DNA from: Ephemerocybe angulata | Taxonomy: Eukaryota > Basidiomycota > Agaricomycetes > Agaricales > Psathyrellaceae | Direction of reading: 5' to 3' | DNA length: 64,000 bases | Assembly (NCBI GenBank): GCA_013368325.1 | Contig: JAACJK010000109.1 | Location: 1,426,001-1,490,000, forward strand | Shown: positions 10,038-21,584 of the stretch, one piece after another | Numbering within the stretch: position 1 is the first letter of the stretch | Layout of the letters: the number at the start of each line of letters is the position of its first letter | Translations under genes and position numbers: made by a program | The notes under the pieces: model-generated | Told to the model about the DNA's origin: nothing | Databases searched by the model: none | The model's input: the letters and a program-made list of their open reading frames with translations, nothing else

Positions 10038-13000
10038 CTATCTGGTCGGTGGTCTTGACCGCGAAGACATCCCAGCCTGGCTCTGCTGAGCACTAGCACT
10101 CGCGCTAGCCGCAGTAGCCTGGTTCAACCTCCCCATAGAGCCCATAGGCTTCCTAATAACCACAAACGATCTCTGCGGCGTCGCAGAGCTCGACCCCTCC
10201 CCACCCGACCCCTCGCCTCTATGTCCCCCAAACTCAGCCTCAACAGGAAGCGGCATCGAGCTACTTGAACCACCCGTAATTGCGCTCGGGGCAGTCGGCG
10301 TCCCAGCAGAAGTCGTAGTCGCAGTCGCCCGGCCCTCGCTGCTGTGCGGCCGCTTCTTCCTGAGCTGATACCACTTCTTCTTCTGCTGCTGATCGTCCGC
10401 GACGGACTCGTCGTCATTGTCATCGTCATCCGCTGCGAGAGTGAACATGGCCATGGGAGGCGCCGAAGTGGGCATCTTTGGATTGGAATTCGCTCCCGCG
10501 GGACTCAAGCCGCCTGAGAAACTCGGGATCTTGATGGGTTGAAGAGACTGGTGACTTGATAGTCGCGCAGATATTCCAGTTTGCGAAGCAGGATTGCCGG
10601 CAGTGGTAGGTGACGCAAGTCCGCCTGGGCCGTAGAGGGACGAGCCCGCATCCTCGATGATTGCGGTTTGGGACTTGGTTCGAATGTGTGCAGGCTGCAT
10701 GGCGCCCGGGGGTAGCGCTCCAAAGTCGTTTTGCGTCTGCGTTTGCATTTGCATGGGTGTGGAGTGTGCTTGTCGGACGCTGGATAGCGGGAAAGCGGGC
10801 TCATCCTCTTCCACCACGTACGATGGTTGGTTGTATTGTCGGCTGAACGCTGATGGGGGATAGGATGTTGCGCTTGCCGCAGATGGGTGGTGGTGGGACG
10901 AAGACCCGGATTGAAGAGGAGTCGCCGCAGGTGTACCTTGGGACAGCGATGGAGATATGTGGCCTCCAGCGACGGCACCGTGGGCTCCAATGGACGGGAA
11001 GGTATGCGTCGAACCGCCGGTCTGCAATCCTAACTGCGAATGACTGTTTCCTGTCGGGGTGATGGCATAGGGCGAATCGATATGGGCTCTTCCGCCACCA
11101 ACCCTCGAGAACCCTGTCGAAGGAGTTGCTGCCTGAGGTGATGGTTTAGACGGCTGAACATTTGCGACAGGCATATAACCAGGACCGCTTCCCGAGGCTT
11201 GACCATGTGCATTCCCAGTGGTAGAACCAAATGGCTGCCATGCACCCATGATGAACGCACCACCCTGACCTTCATTCTCGTTCCACCACTCCCGATCAGT
11301 ATCTTCCCTGTACGGCTGATTGGCGTGCTCTGGTCGCAGAACGCTGGGAGGCTGAGAGTGCGTACTGCCCTTCCTCGAGTCAGCGCCTCCTAAGAATCTC
11401 GGTGCGTTGATACTCCCGTGGTCGGATCCATCAGCGTGCAGTAACGCAGCAGGCGGGTTATACGACGACAGATCAGAGTTCCTCTTCTTGAGGAGCGTGC
11501 TGCCCAGATGCTGGCTCGATGGCGATTGGCCCAGCTCGGAAGACTTGTACTTGTCACCTGGACGGCCATTAGCTCCAGGGCGCTTCCCTTTATTATTCCT
11601 CTTCCTCCTTTTCGAGCCGCAGCATCCAAGCATACCGCACGCTCCGACGATCCCGGAGTCAACGACATGCCGGGAGCGGTCAAAGCCAACGCCTCCGAGG
11701 ATTCTGACCAATGCTTCAACGAACTTGACGAGAAGGAGGATGACGAGTGCCAGGTAGACGAGAGCCAGCACGATGAGAATTCCGTATGCAACCCACCCTC
11801 CAGGACCAGCTCCAACAGAGATCTACGTTAACGAATCAGTAAATACCGACGATTGAGCCGAGCACCAAAAGAAAACTCACAGTGGGCGTCAGGATGACTA
11901 ACAAAACCGCCACAACGATACGCGCGACGCAAAACAGGAAGCTAATCAAGCCCATGCTCGCTCCCGTTCCCCAGGGTAGCCAGATACTGGTGACGAGCGC
12001 AGATACGACTTCGACCACTAGGATAATGATGGCCTGTGCGGTACCGCTCTTCTGCCCTGCGCCAATTGTAACTCCAAATGCGAGATTGGTCGCGAAGAGA
12101 AGACTGGCAAAAAGCTGCGAACCATGACGATAATGGTTGTAGAGCGGACCCAGTGAGAGGAGCGTCCGCATATCGTCATACAGCTTGTTGGTGGAGGTCA
12201 ACGTAACGCGAATGACGAGATGGGCTGGGAGAAGGATCGAAAAGAACGTGAACGAGAGTGCGGCGAGGGCGATGGAAGATGTCGGGATAACGGAGTGCGG
12301 CAAAGTCATATGGTAGCAGCTGAAGGCTGTCACTGGGAGGTGAAACAGGATCAGAATCCGGACGAGATTGCCGTGAAGGACATTTCCGTGGAAGGACCCA
12401 ATGTCCGAGCGGAACCGCATAAACCACCACGATCGATGGTATCCTCTGTCTCCACTCGGGCTCGCAGACATAGGGCCTGGCGATGACGACGTGGGCAGAG
12501 CAAAGCCAAGGCCTTTCCCAGTCGCAAGCGGTCGGTCTTCCTCCAGAACGAGCGGGGTCTCCACTTCTTTTGATGTCGAAAATGCCGGGCTTTTCAGCCC
12601 GCGCCCCGTAGGGCCATAGGCCGAGGTGTTCCCAGTAAACTTCTGGAGCACGCTAGTGACGAAGACATCAATGAACCAAAACACCCCGCTGATGACGATG
12701 GTGCCGGCTGCGACCCCCAGGAAAAGGACGAGGCATGTGGGGAAGAGGTCCTGAGGCCGGATTCCGAGGGTGTAGGCGAAAGATGAAATTCCATGACCGG
12801 CTGTTGGAGGGAGTGTGTAGAGGGTGTTGGGAACGTTTGGATCAATGAAGAGGGGGGATTTTGGGTCTGAAAGCTGATCCGCGAACCCCGTCGGTGGGTC
12901 GTAGGGCGGGGTGAAGAGAGGATTCCAGTGTTCGCTGGCTCCTCGAGTCAGGGACACGTTGTAAGATAAGGTGGACCAGGCCGTCTGGGTGAGAAGCGGA

Positions 13001-13955
13001 TACGCAAATTGAGGCCATTCGACTGCGACCATGCCCAGGAGCGCACACCACTGAGTGTGAAATACAACATCTCGCATCGACGGTGTACCTGCATCGCCAT
13101 GAGTCTGATGATGTAAAAATAACGAGGGTGGAAAGCAAACTCACAGAATCGAAGCAAGGCAGGTGAATTCGCCAATCGCTCCCCACTGACGGCACTCGCG
13201 AGGATGAATCCAGCACTTTGCGCTTTCGCCCACAAGCCTTTCCCGGACCTCGATATACCTCGGTTCCAAGCAGACGACACCCGCGCGACGCCAACCACGA
13301 ACCAGTATGCCACAGCTAAACCCACCGTACTCCACAGGATGATGTTCGCCTTGCCGTATATCGCATGAGGGGTCGGGTCGAGAGGGGTTGTCGCTACATC
13401 GATGCAGACGAGCTCAACGCCGAATGGATCCACAGCTCGTAGGCGCGTATTCAGAGTTGTGAGCTCGCGGTTGTTGCCCCAGGGTATGCTTGATGAAAAC
13501 GCAAATGGCCCGGCTGGTAATGGACATGTTGTGTTGGTATCGAGCACTACTGACGAGGGCGGCCGAAGGTTCTGGCATAGATAGGTCGAATCCGTCCAGG
13601 CATTGAGGGTGAGTATGGACGTTGTCGTGAAAAGAGTTGCTATTCGCCGACACGGTTAATGACTATGTCCCTGGGTGGTGGCTCCACAACACATACCCAA
13701 GCTTCCACTGGCATTCGTCGTCCCCACAATCGTCGAAGGACTATTCCCAAACACCGTTAGATTGAGAAAGGTCCCAAACGCCTCATTCTTCAGAACTTGG
13801 GCGTATACGGTGTCGATGGCGAATTTGTTGTCAACGCCTTTGGATGCATCGAAACAGTCCTTGTAAGGAAGGGATACGGGGTCTGCACGGGCGAAAATGA
13901 ATAAAGAAAGAAATGAAATGAGAGAAAGAGGCAGCAACGAAGAGCTTTTGCTCAT
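10038..13955 (-). CDS. TRP-like / Flc-family membrane protein
   Basis: Spliced CDS complement(join(10038..11822,11881..13088,13145..13639,13697..13955)), 1248 residues; introns of 58, 56 and 57 nt keep frame. The N-terminus is a signal peptide (SLLPLSLISFLSLFIFARA), followed by an ML-like lumenal domain with paired cysteines (KDCFDAS, YLCQNL, CPLPAG, ELVCIDV). The middle has many hydrophobic spans (NIILWSTVGLAVAYWFVVGV, a block before the ASPSGD loop, and the LVYLALVILLLVKFVEALV span at the last junction). About 550 residues of disordered, Ser/Gln-rich cytosolic tail follow. This order (TRP_N then TRP) is that of fungal Flc/Pkd2-like proteins linked to calcium, FAD transport and cell-wall stress. 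The long tail is typical of basidiomycete members. An upstream in-frame ATG at 14075 exists, but the signal peptide favours 13955. Confidence 0.85.
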
Positions 13956-14175
13956 CGTCGCTGACGATGGGGAGCTGGGCGGAGGAACTGTGGTAGAAGA
14001 ACAACAACTTGATTGGCTCTGCGCAGCGACGCTACTCCCGGCCCGGCCCCGAAACTGTGACCCGGGGGCCGGCATTTAAACGTCGTCACTGGCATGTTAT
14101 GGGCGCTTAGGAGGACAGATGGATTGAAGCTTAACGCTTATGTTCTACGGGGAAGGTATTACAGCCACACGAAGA

Positions 14176-16237
14176 TCATCTCCTCTCTAGGAGCCGCTCA
14201 ATCTGCTCCTTCACCGACTTCGCATCCGCTCTACCCCTACTTTCGCGCATGACCCATCCAACGATCTTGTTCATCACCCCCATCCGCCCTGCACGTAGTG
14301 CTTCAACCTCCTTAGGCATCGCGGCCATTGCCCGGAGTACAACATCGTCAAGAGCGCCTTCATTTTCTGCCTCTGGGGTTACACCCGCAGTTGATGAAGT
14401 TGGCGGAGGCGAAGTTGGGGGGAAAGATAAGAGTTGTTGCTCTTCGGCAACTTCTCTTGTTGATTTCGTATTCGGGTTGGATAGAATGTGGCGCAAGAGG
14501 TACTTGGCAGATGTACCTTGGTAAACGTTAACATTGAAGCAGTTTCTGCATAGTTGTCCCCCTTACCTGTAAGTTGCTTTTCCTGGACTAGATCAATCAG
14601 CTCGGCCAACTGCTGCGTCGAAAGCGTATTGTTCTGGAAAGTTTGTTTCCTTGCGGTGAGCTGCCCGAGAAGTTCGTGAGCCATCCAATTGAACACGACT
14701 TTCGGGTCACGTCTCTTCCCTTCACAGAGAGTGTCAAAGTATTGTATCGGTCCTTGAGCAGCTGTCGTATCCCCGTCGAGAGGAACGTCTTTCGCGCTGT
14801 CGAGTTTGAGGAGAGTATCAACGTTCCTCTCAGAAAGTCCGTATGAGGTGATCAAGCGCTGTCTAATTTGCCAAGGAAGCTCGGGCATAGTTGATTCAAT
14901 GACTTGGATCCGCTCCTGCAGCAAAGCCCAGTGGTCAGGGACAAATACGTACAGGCATAGGTAAAGGGGCGAACCTCACTGAGAAGCAGAGTACCCAAAT
15001 TGGGGTCAGGCATGTACCGGTAGTCAGGGGCATCCTCTTTCGACCTGAGCTTAAAGGTCTCAAAGGTATTCTCGTCAAACCCTCTAGTCTCTTGGGCAAC
15101 AACGGGGGTTGGGGAGTTCAGGATGTCGATGTGCCGGCGAATTTCGGATGCTACAACATATAAGCATGGACTAGACGAAGATATATGAAGGAGACGCACT
15201 GATTGCAGCCATCATGAACTTCACACTATTCAAGTTCTTGATTTCGCAGCGCGTGCCAAAGGGCTCGCCTATCCGGTTGACGGAGACATTGACGTCGCAT
15301 CGAAGCGATCCCTGGGCAAGCAGTCAACGACGTCCAGCTTCGTAAAGGTTAATTGAACCCACCTCTTCCATATTCCCGTCGCTGGCGCCAACAGCTCGCA
15401 GAATTGCTTGGAGCGTGCGCACATACGCTCCTGCTTCTTCTGGAGACCGAAGGTCGGGTTCGGACACAATCTCCATAAGCCCCGTTCCAGCTCTGTTGAG
15501 GTCGATTTGGGAGGTGAGGGTACGTGGGTGGAAGGTGGATTTTGCAGTGTCCTAGTTGCGAAGCCCAGTCATTAACAATTCTAGAAAGGTATACCACAGT
15601 AAGTACCTGTTCCAGTTGGAGTTGTTTGATGCGTACTCTCACTGACTTGGGTTGGTCTGGAAGGTGGACTTCAAGGCTTCCGTTCGTCGCCAGAGGAGCT
15701 TCAAAAAAATGAGTTCCAGCTGAGAATCGGAGGGACTAGGCAGACACACCATACTGTTGAGTGATCTGGAAGCCAGAAGGCAAGTCGGAGTAGAAGTAGT
15801 GTTTCCTGTCAAATGAAGAGCGTTTTTGGATTTCGCACTTGAGTGCCAGAGATGCTCGAAGCCCTAAGTCGACGCATTTTGGATTAAGTTTCTGTCGGCT
15901 GGCTTAGCCGGGTATCGGGGTTGTAGATGCAATGACGCACTGGCAGTGTTCCTGGAAAGGCTGCGTCAAATACCGACACATTCGTGTTTGGTGTATCCTT
16001 TGGACCAGAGGTCAACGCGTCTAAAATTCCTCGGTCAGTACTTCCTTCCTGAAGTTGTACAGAAAACATACGCGAGAAAAGCTTCTGACGCGACTTGAGC
16101 TGTGCATGAGTCTCGATGCCAATGACCACTTCATAGCCAGGCCAGCGCGGGTCTTTCCTGACTTCACGTTCGCTGTGGATGAGCCGAGTGGAATAGTGGG
16201 GAGTACATCGTCGTCGAAGACAGAGACGGACGAGCAT
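14176..16237 (-). CDS. PET112: Mitochondrial glutamyl-tRNA(Gln) amidotransferase subunit B
   Basis: Nine exons: complement(join(14176..14516,14567..14915,14975..15150,15200..15311,15363..15551,15607..15698,15750..15891,15941..16020,16072..16237)), 548 residues in frame. A mitochondrial presequence ([20 protein letters not shown]) precedes the GatB core: [20 protein letters not shown], then [58 protein letters not shown] and [13 protein letters not shown]. The C-terminal YqeY-like helical domain ends in LLERR. With GatA and GatF or GatC it converts Glu-tRNA(Gln) to Gln-tRNA(Gln) in mitochondria. The intron at 14916-14974 has an unusual GTTCGC donor. The gene is head-to-head with the DUF262 gene. 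Confidence 0.92.
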
Positions 16238-16393
16238 AGACGGTGCAGGACCTGGTTAAGAGCGGTGCCGATCCACTGTTCGGCGCGGAATGATCGAGGA
16301 CGAGCTCACGTGATTTTGCATCGTGGGGGACGCGCCGTTTGTAACTTTGCAGTGGCGAGGCTCCTTGGAGGCTCCTTACCCTTCCTTCCCCTC
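16238..16393. promoter_or_regulatory. Short divergent promoter with CACGTG box
   Basis: Only 156 bp separate the start codons of the GatB and DUF262 genes, so the two promoters must overlap. A CACGTG palindrome sits at 16307-16312, near the middle. Co-regulation is possible but not shown. Confidence 0.45.
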
Positions 16394-18081
16394 ATGCCGC
16401 TCCATCCAGTACCCATGAAGGTCTCCGAGTCGGACGAGTCCGAATTTGAGTTGGACGAGCTGGGCTTTGAGGACGACGACGACGACGATCCCAACGCTTT
16501 TCGCGTTACAGGGGCGTTGTCAGCCCCGGAAACACGATATTACACCACGGCCGAGTTACACGGTACGCCTACCTGAGTTCCTTACGGCGTGAAGCTTATG
16601 ACATCGTCTATCATCGACAGAGAAAATTCACAACATAGAGATCGATTTGTCCCCACCATATCAAAGAGGTCTGCACCAAGTGCACAAGTTCTGCCATCTC
16701 CATATCTTAACCTTGGGCAACCAGATGTGGTATGGGGAGAAGTGAAGCAATCTTCGCTCATTGACTCTCTATGGAAGAACTACCACATACCTCCTATCGT
16801 CTTTGTGTCAAAGAGGGAGTTCGATCCGGACGACAGAGAATGGTACGAGACCCTCGTTTGCGTTGACGGCAAGCAGGTGAGCTTTTCAGTTTAAGCGCCT
16901 ATGTATACTCTAGATCTGTCTGTCTGACCCTTGCTTAGCGCTTGACTTCAATCCAACGATTCTTGGAGGGACAGGTATGCTCGGTCATCTCACTCGAGTA
17001 TCGAGTCGTGGCTAATTTTACCACTAGATTCCTCGTATGTGTATTCGTTGTGCTTGCTCTCATCCCCATCGCCTCATGTTTTCACAGACAAGATAAACAA
17101 GACCAAGTGGTTCTTTACTTGTCCAGACAGGGCTGGCGCGAACGTCAAGCAGATTCCGCAGAGATGGAAGGACGAATTTCACTCGAAAAAGGTTAACTGC
17201 GTGATATACGACGGCGTGAACGACGACACCGAGCGAGAAATGTTCCGTCGTGTTCAACACGGGATGGCTCTTACCGCCGCAGGTATTTCGCTGTCTCCAT
17301 CTCTCTCATTAGAAAGACCGCTGAATTCTTCCTCGACCCTGTCAGAAAAACTACTGGCTGTGTCTTCTCCCATGGCATCGTACGTACGCCATGCATGGAA
17401 CTGGCGTAGCGAACTCACAATTTCTCAGATACATTGGGCGACTTGAAAAAGAGCATGTCTTGCTCGAAGGTGGCCTTGGTGAGATTCTATCTTGGGACGT
17501 GAAGAGGTCCAAGCCCTTCCACAACATCATGGCCGTCGTATACTGCTGCGAGGGCTACCCCGAGGAGCGATATTCCCTTACCAACATCTCGAAATGGCTT
17601 GAGACGACCCGAGAGCCCTCCCCGTCTCTGGATAAGGCGATCAACAAAGTCTTCCGGGAATTATGGGAGATAGCGCACTACGAACATTTGAACCACCCTT
17701 TCAGAACGATAAAGGCTCCTGTGGCTCCCATCGAATTCATCTTCATAGGTGTGTTAGGCCACTTGCCTTTACTAATCCATATACTGATTATTTCATCCTC
17801 TTTTAGGCGTACTGTTGTACATTATACGCGACCGCGATCTGAAAACCAAAGCGGCGGCGATCAAGTCCCTCCGAACCGCCGTTCGCGCTACGCATACTGG
17901 TAATCTGCGCAACAACAACGTCGTGGCGAAGGTAATGTGGCAGTACATGAGATTCTTCGAAAAAAATCCACTGGGAAACCCCCTCGAAACCCCCTCGCGA
18001 TCTCAAGCTCAGTCTGCCAGTCGGAAAAGTCGGCCATCGAAGAAGCGAAAGGCAGATGATGACGATTCCGATTATCGATGA
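16394..18081 (+). CDS. DUF262 (GmrSD-like) nuclear protein
   Basis: Nine exons: join(16394..16562,16621..16668,16725..16876,16939..16974,17028..17034,17088..17282,17346..17379,17429..17748,17807..18081), 411 residues. After an acidic N-terminus (FELDELGFEDDDDDD) comes the DUF262 signature IDLSPPYQRDVVW, then SLIDSLWKNYHIPPIVFV and the VDGKQRLTSIQRFL motif, the counterpart of the DGQQR motif of bacterial GmrSD. The C-terminus is a basic KKRK stretch in an acidic context, a likely nuclear signal. In bacteria this domain powers type IV restriction of modified DNA; the role of the fungal branch is unknown to me. Exon 5 is just 7 nt (ATTCCTC) and is needed to keep GQIPHK in frame. An in-frame ATG at 16412 is an alternative start. 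Confidence 0.8.
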
Positions 18082-18428
18082 CACATCTTGCTACACAACT
18101 TCACATCCCAACGGGCAGTCCCCCAATTATACCTTGTACATTCATTCTTGTATCATATTCACCTCACAGTAATGCTTCTCTACCCTAAATTGGCTCAAAA
18201 GACATCATCAGCGGGATTCGATCCCAGACTCACGGAAATATAGAAGCAAAAGTGGCACTGGTCGTATCGGATCGAGCCGTTGACATGCCTCGCAAGTTGG
18301 CAAGTAAGGTGTCCACGGCGGGGGTTCTCTAGGTATGTGCTTTTTGGATTTCTACTCTCAGCCTCTGAAGGCCTCGTTGCCTTTTACGCCAACACCAGGA
18401 TGGGATCGCCGTGGGCGCCTAGCGTTGT
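18082..18428. other. Intergenic region upstream of the F-box promoter block
   Basis: Holds the 3' UTR of the DUF262 gene. The stretch GGGATTCGATCCC at about 18212-18224 looks like a tRNA B-box, but no cloverleaf could be folded around it. Nothing else was recognised. Confidence 0.45.
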
Positions 18429-18644
18429 CACGTGAGGGCTGCCTTACCAGTTGGGCGCTTGTTTGGTTGCTTTGCCAAAGCAAACCCAAACAAGGCGACG
18501 TTCATTGGACCGGTTGATGGGACAACTTAAAGCTCAACCTTCAACTCTCACTGTCGCTTTCTGCCTTGCGTACTCCTCACCGTGGCCTTGAAGGTGCGCA
18601 TCGTCGGCCTAATAGTTGAAAAGCCTCATACTGATCATTGACAG
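18400..18644 (+). promoter_or_regulatory. F-box shared promoter block, copy 1
   Basis: This block recurs in reverse orientation at 39189-39440 and 52174-52405, each time directly before an F-box paralogue. Common parts, in gene orientation, are GGGCGCCTAGCG, a CACGTG box (18429-18434), an imperfect 31-bp dyad at 18461-18491 (GTTTGGTTGCTTTG / CAAAGCAAACCCAAAC) and GGACCGGTTGATGGGAC. A 5'-UTR intron follows (18594-18644, GTGCGC...GACAG), ending 3 bp before the start codon. Confidence 0.75.
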
Positions 18645-18647
18645 ACG

Positions 18648-20564
18648 ATGACAACTCACCAAATGGATTCACCTGGAACCTTGAACACACCAACCGGCGA
18701 AGTCGTCGCAGCAGCTTCAACCCCCTTTTCGAACTCTACCCAGATTCTCCTGGCCTCCACGAAAGGGCCCGATACCACCAAATATCGAGAGGAGTTGGCA
18801 CTCCGCTTGCACGAACTCGAACTCGAGGAGCAAGCCCTCAGGACCTCACACAACTCCGTTACCCAGATCTGCCGTCTCTCTGACGAAGTGCTAGGACGAA
18901 TCTTTCTCGAACTAGCTTTGATGGCCCGGCAAGAAACCAGGTATATCTTCTACCTTTCGAGCGCCGAGAAGCTCAGATGGGTCCCCCAAACCAACATTTG
19001 CCGGCATTGGAGAGAGGTCGCCATTCGGTGCACAAGCCTCTGGACGCACCCTGTTTTTAACGAGAAGATGCCGGAATGGGCCACCATTATGCTCGCTCGG
19101 TCGAAACAGCTGCCTCTGACACTCAAGCTGAACGAGGACGCCTTGGGTTCTCCTCCCGATCCCACGAATATAAAAGCGTTGTCAACAATTGCCGGCCGCT
19201 TGCGTGTGGTCAACATCCAAAGCGCAGACTATGGAGATGGTTTGTCGAAGCTACTGTCCCACTGCCAGTGGTCGACCGCACCTATGCTTGAAAGCCTCAC
19301 TGTGGACAACAGCTATGCTGACTGCATGCCCTATTCCAGAGGAAAAGATCCGTTCCCCAAAGACTTCTTGCTTGGTGGAACGCCTTCCTTGAGGATACTC
19401 GAAGTCCTATTCTGCTACGTCAAATGGTCCAAGCTGCCTGTTTACAATGTCCCGCAAATGACGCACTTGTCTCTGGCCGGTGGCGAGGAAACGCAATCTA
19501 AGAAACGGCCCTCGACCCAGGAATTCTTGAACACGCTTCTTGCAATGCCTCTCCTGCAATCTCTCAAGCTCGTCAACTTTCTACCTATTGCAAGAAACAA
19601 GCAACCGCAGCCCACTCGCACCACTCTGCCAGCGGGCCTCACCGACGTTGAGCTCGAAGACTCTGGTGCAAACATTACGCGCTTTTTTAACACGGTCGCC
19701 CTTCCCAGATCTGCGACCGTCAAGGTCTTTGACCGTACGAAGAAGCCCAGTTCCAACCAAATCAAGGCGCAAATCCTTAGTGCCAAGCTCTGCCTGGAGA
19801 GTCAAAGTGGGCCCCAAACTGCAATCCGACCCTCAATCTTAAATGGTGTTCGGAAGCTTGAAGCGAAATACGTGTACCTGGATTCCGACAGAAAGAAGAA
19901 AACTGTCTTCAAAATGTGGCCTCTCGCCGACGATGATCCCGAGAACCCAGCAACCTTCAAGTTTAAATACAAGGACGATGCAGACTATAAAACAAGGCGT
20001 GTCAATCTACACCTTCTCCAAGAAGTGTTCGACCTGGCCCCGCTCGAGATGCTTATTCTAGAAGGTGGCTCTCATGTGTGCACCGACACCTGGAGGACAG
20101 TATTCGCGCCATTACCGAACTTGAAGGAGATTAAATTGGTTGGAGATACCCACTTTGGCCGATTCGTTCGCGCCATCCGACTTGGACAAGTGAGAATCGT
20201 CGATCCGAGGGTCACGCCACCAAGAATAAAGCCGCTGGCATTCCCTTCCCTTTCAAAGCTCACTTTCTCGGGGATCGATCTGAACCTGAAGCGGACGCAA
20301 CAGAAGAAAAAGGCAGCTAGTCCGTTCAAGAAGTTCTGCCAGCTCATGGAGACACGGTCAGCATCCTCGGCGCCGATCCATGAAGTGATCATAGAAGACT
20401 GCAAGAACATCGCCATAAGGGAGAAGTGGAGACTGGAGGCCTCTGCCCCGCTGATGCGCGTGCAGTGGGACGAGAAGGAACATGCAGCTTCAACTTGGGC
20501 AACCCTTGAACACTCCCCTGAGTCCCTGGCCGAGTCTTCCGATGATGCTGGCACCCCTACTTAG
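18648..20564 (+). CDS. F-box / LRR-type protein, shared-promoter family member 1
   Basis: 638 residues in one coding exon, beginning MTTHQMDSPG. A helical N-terminal segment (REELALRLHELELEEQALRT) leads into the F-box: ICRLSDEVLGRIFLELA, then WVPQTNICRHWREVAIRCTSLW. The C-terminal half carries irregular leucine-rich strands (PQMTHLSLAG, LLQSLKLVNF, LPNLKEIKLVGD) and ends SPESLAESSDDAGTPT. It is closely related to the genes at 50272-52173 and 37101-39188, including the promoter and the 5'-UTR intron. A probable SCF substrate receptor; substrate unknown. The start immediately after the UTR intron is conserved in all three copies. Confidence 0.85.
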   Translation: MTTHQMDSPGTLNTPTGEVVAAASTPFSNSTQILLASTKGPDTTKYREELALRLHELELEEQALRTSHNSVTQICRLSDEVLGRIFLELALMARQETRYIFYLSSAEKLRWVPQTNICRHWREVAIRCTSLWTHPVFNEKMPEWATIMLARSKQLPLTLKLNEDALGSPPDPTNIKALSTIAGRLRVVNIQSADYGDGLSKLLSHCQWSTAPMLESLTVDNSYADCMPYSRGKDPFPKDFLLGGTPSLRILEVLFCYVKWSKLPVYNVPQMTHLSLAGGEETQSKKRPSTQEFLNTLLAMPLLQSLKLVNFLPIARNKQPQPTRTTLPAGLTDVELEDSGANITRFFNTVALPRSATVKVFDRTKKPSSNQIKAQILSAKLCLESQSGPQTAIRPSILNGVRKLEAKYVYLDSDRKKKTVFKMWPLADDDPENPATFKFKYKDDADYKTRRVNLHLLQEVFDLAPLEMLILEGGSHVCTDTWRTVFAPLPNLKEIKLVGDTHFGRFVRAIRLGQVRIVDPRVTPPRIKPLAFPSLSKLTFSGIDLNLKRTQQKKKAASPFKKFCQLMETRSASSAPIHEVIIEDCKNIAIREKWRLEASAPLMRVQWDEKEHAASTWATLEHSPESLAESSDDAGTPT

Positions 20565-21584
20565 AGATTTATTACTTCGCCCGTACTTTGCATGTATATT
20601 TTGATGTATATGTGGAACCGTTTGGTCAACGAGACACTGGCTTTTTAGGATTTGAGAGGGAGATGTCAATCGGGGCAGTATCAAGTATGGAAATAAGGTA
20701 ACAGTCCTGCACTTGCCACAATTATGCAGTACACAAAATATACAGGAAAGACCTAACTTGAAGCTTGAAGCTTGAAGCTTGAAGGCTTTTACATTAGGGG
20801 CTTCCTGTGACAATCATATAAGCTGCCATAGGCCTTGCAAGGCTTGTGGCGTAGTACTAGTACTATAGGCGCCCGTTGGCCGCCCAGCCTCCACACCAGG
20901 ACCTGGCTCGCAATCTCCGTGGCTGACCTAACGATCACAAAATCCGATGATGCTCAATCGGTATCGCGAGACGCCTCAGGCCTCAAATATCAAACTCACA
21001 GAAATCAATGGGACGATGATGCCTTCTCATCTCTTCAGGAATTAAATTCGGGAGCCTTTGGTTACTGGAGTCATCGATTCATGAAGCTTGAAGGCACCAT
21101 CGATCACGCTCAGGCAAGCACCCGACATTGTCCATTTAGCTCGCTCACCTCGGTATGCTCGAGCTCACGCTTCCATCGCGGGAGCGCTTGAAGTTACACG
21201 CATCCATCACAGGTTGTTCAATATCATTCTCAGCCCCCAACCACGCTATATAGGTCCTCCCGAATATGTATGTACAAAACCCTGCACACCACCCGCAATA
21301 TTGCAACTAAAATTTTATGTTCGTTCCTTTTTGATCAATCGCATAGCTGCTTTTGTCCATATTCCGAGTATGATGGCCATGTTGAACCCGGAGTTTGCAC
21401 CCCTCCTGTAAGTCCTGTCCAACTCCTGTCATGATCAGCTCTAGGCTCTAGCTGCCTTCTTGCACATATAGGTAGCATCAAGCAGGATGATTGAACAGAT
21501 CCCTCCCCTCCACACCCGTCTCCCAAGCTATAGCTTGCTGTGCCCGGCCGGCCATCGTTTGGGAGGCCTCCCGCCTCCTCCGCC
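20565..21584. other. Intergenic region, 1 kb
   Basis: Holds the 3' UTR of the F-box gene, a short heptamer repeat (20757-20784), and the 5' flank of the DUF6533 gene. Open frames up to 118 codons on the plus strand have no recognisable content. Confidence 0.45.
20757..20784. repeat. Heptamer microsatellite, 4 x CTTGAAG
   Basis: Four perfect tandem copies of CTTGAAG, followed by a partial variant. The junctions create overlapping AAGCTT sites. A simple sequence expansion in the 3' flank of the F-box gene. Confidence 0.9.

Noticed and set aside
9580..10058. Overlapping frames with hydrophobic or Lys-rich content downstream of PAPS reductase
   Set aside because: They lie in a compositionally biased A/G-rich 3' region between convergent genes and have no start context or homology cues.
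18195..18290. tRNA-like B-box GGGATTCGATCCC on either strand
   Set aside because: The T-arm stem has mismatches and no matching acceptor, D or anticodon arms could be folded around it.
20835..21411. Plus-strand frames of 107-118 codons before the DUF6533 gene
   Set aside because: No recognisable content; they do not splice in frame into the DUF6533 first exon, which starts well at 21585.
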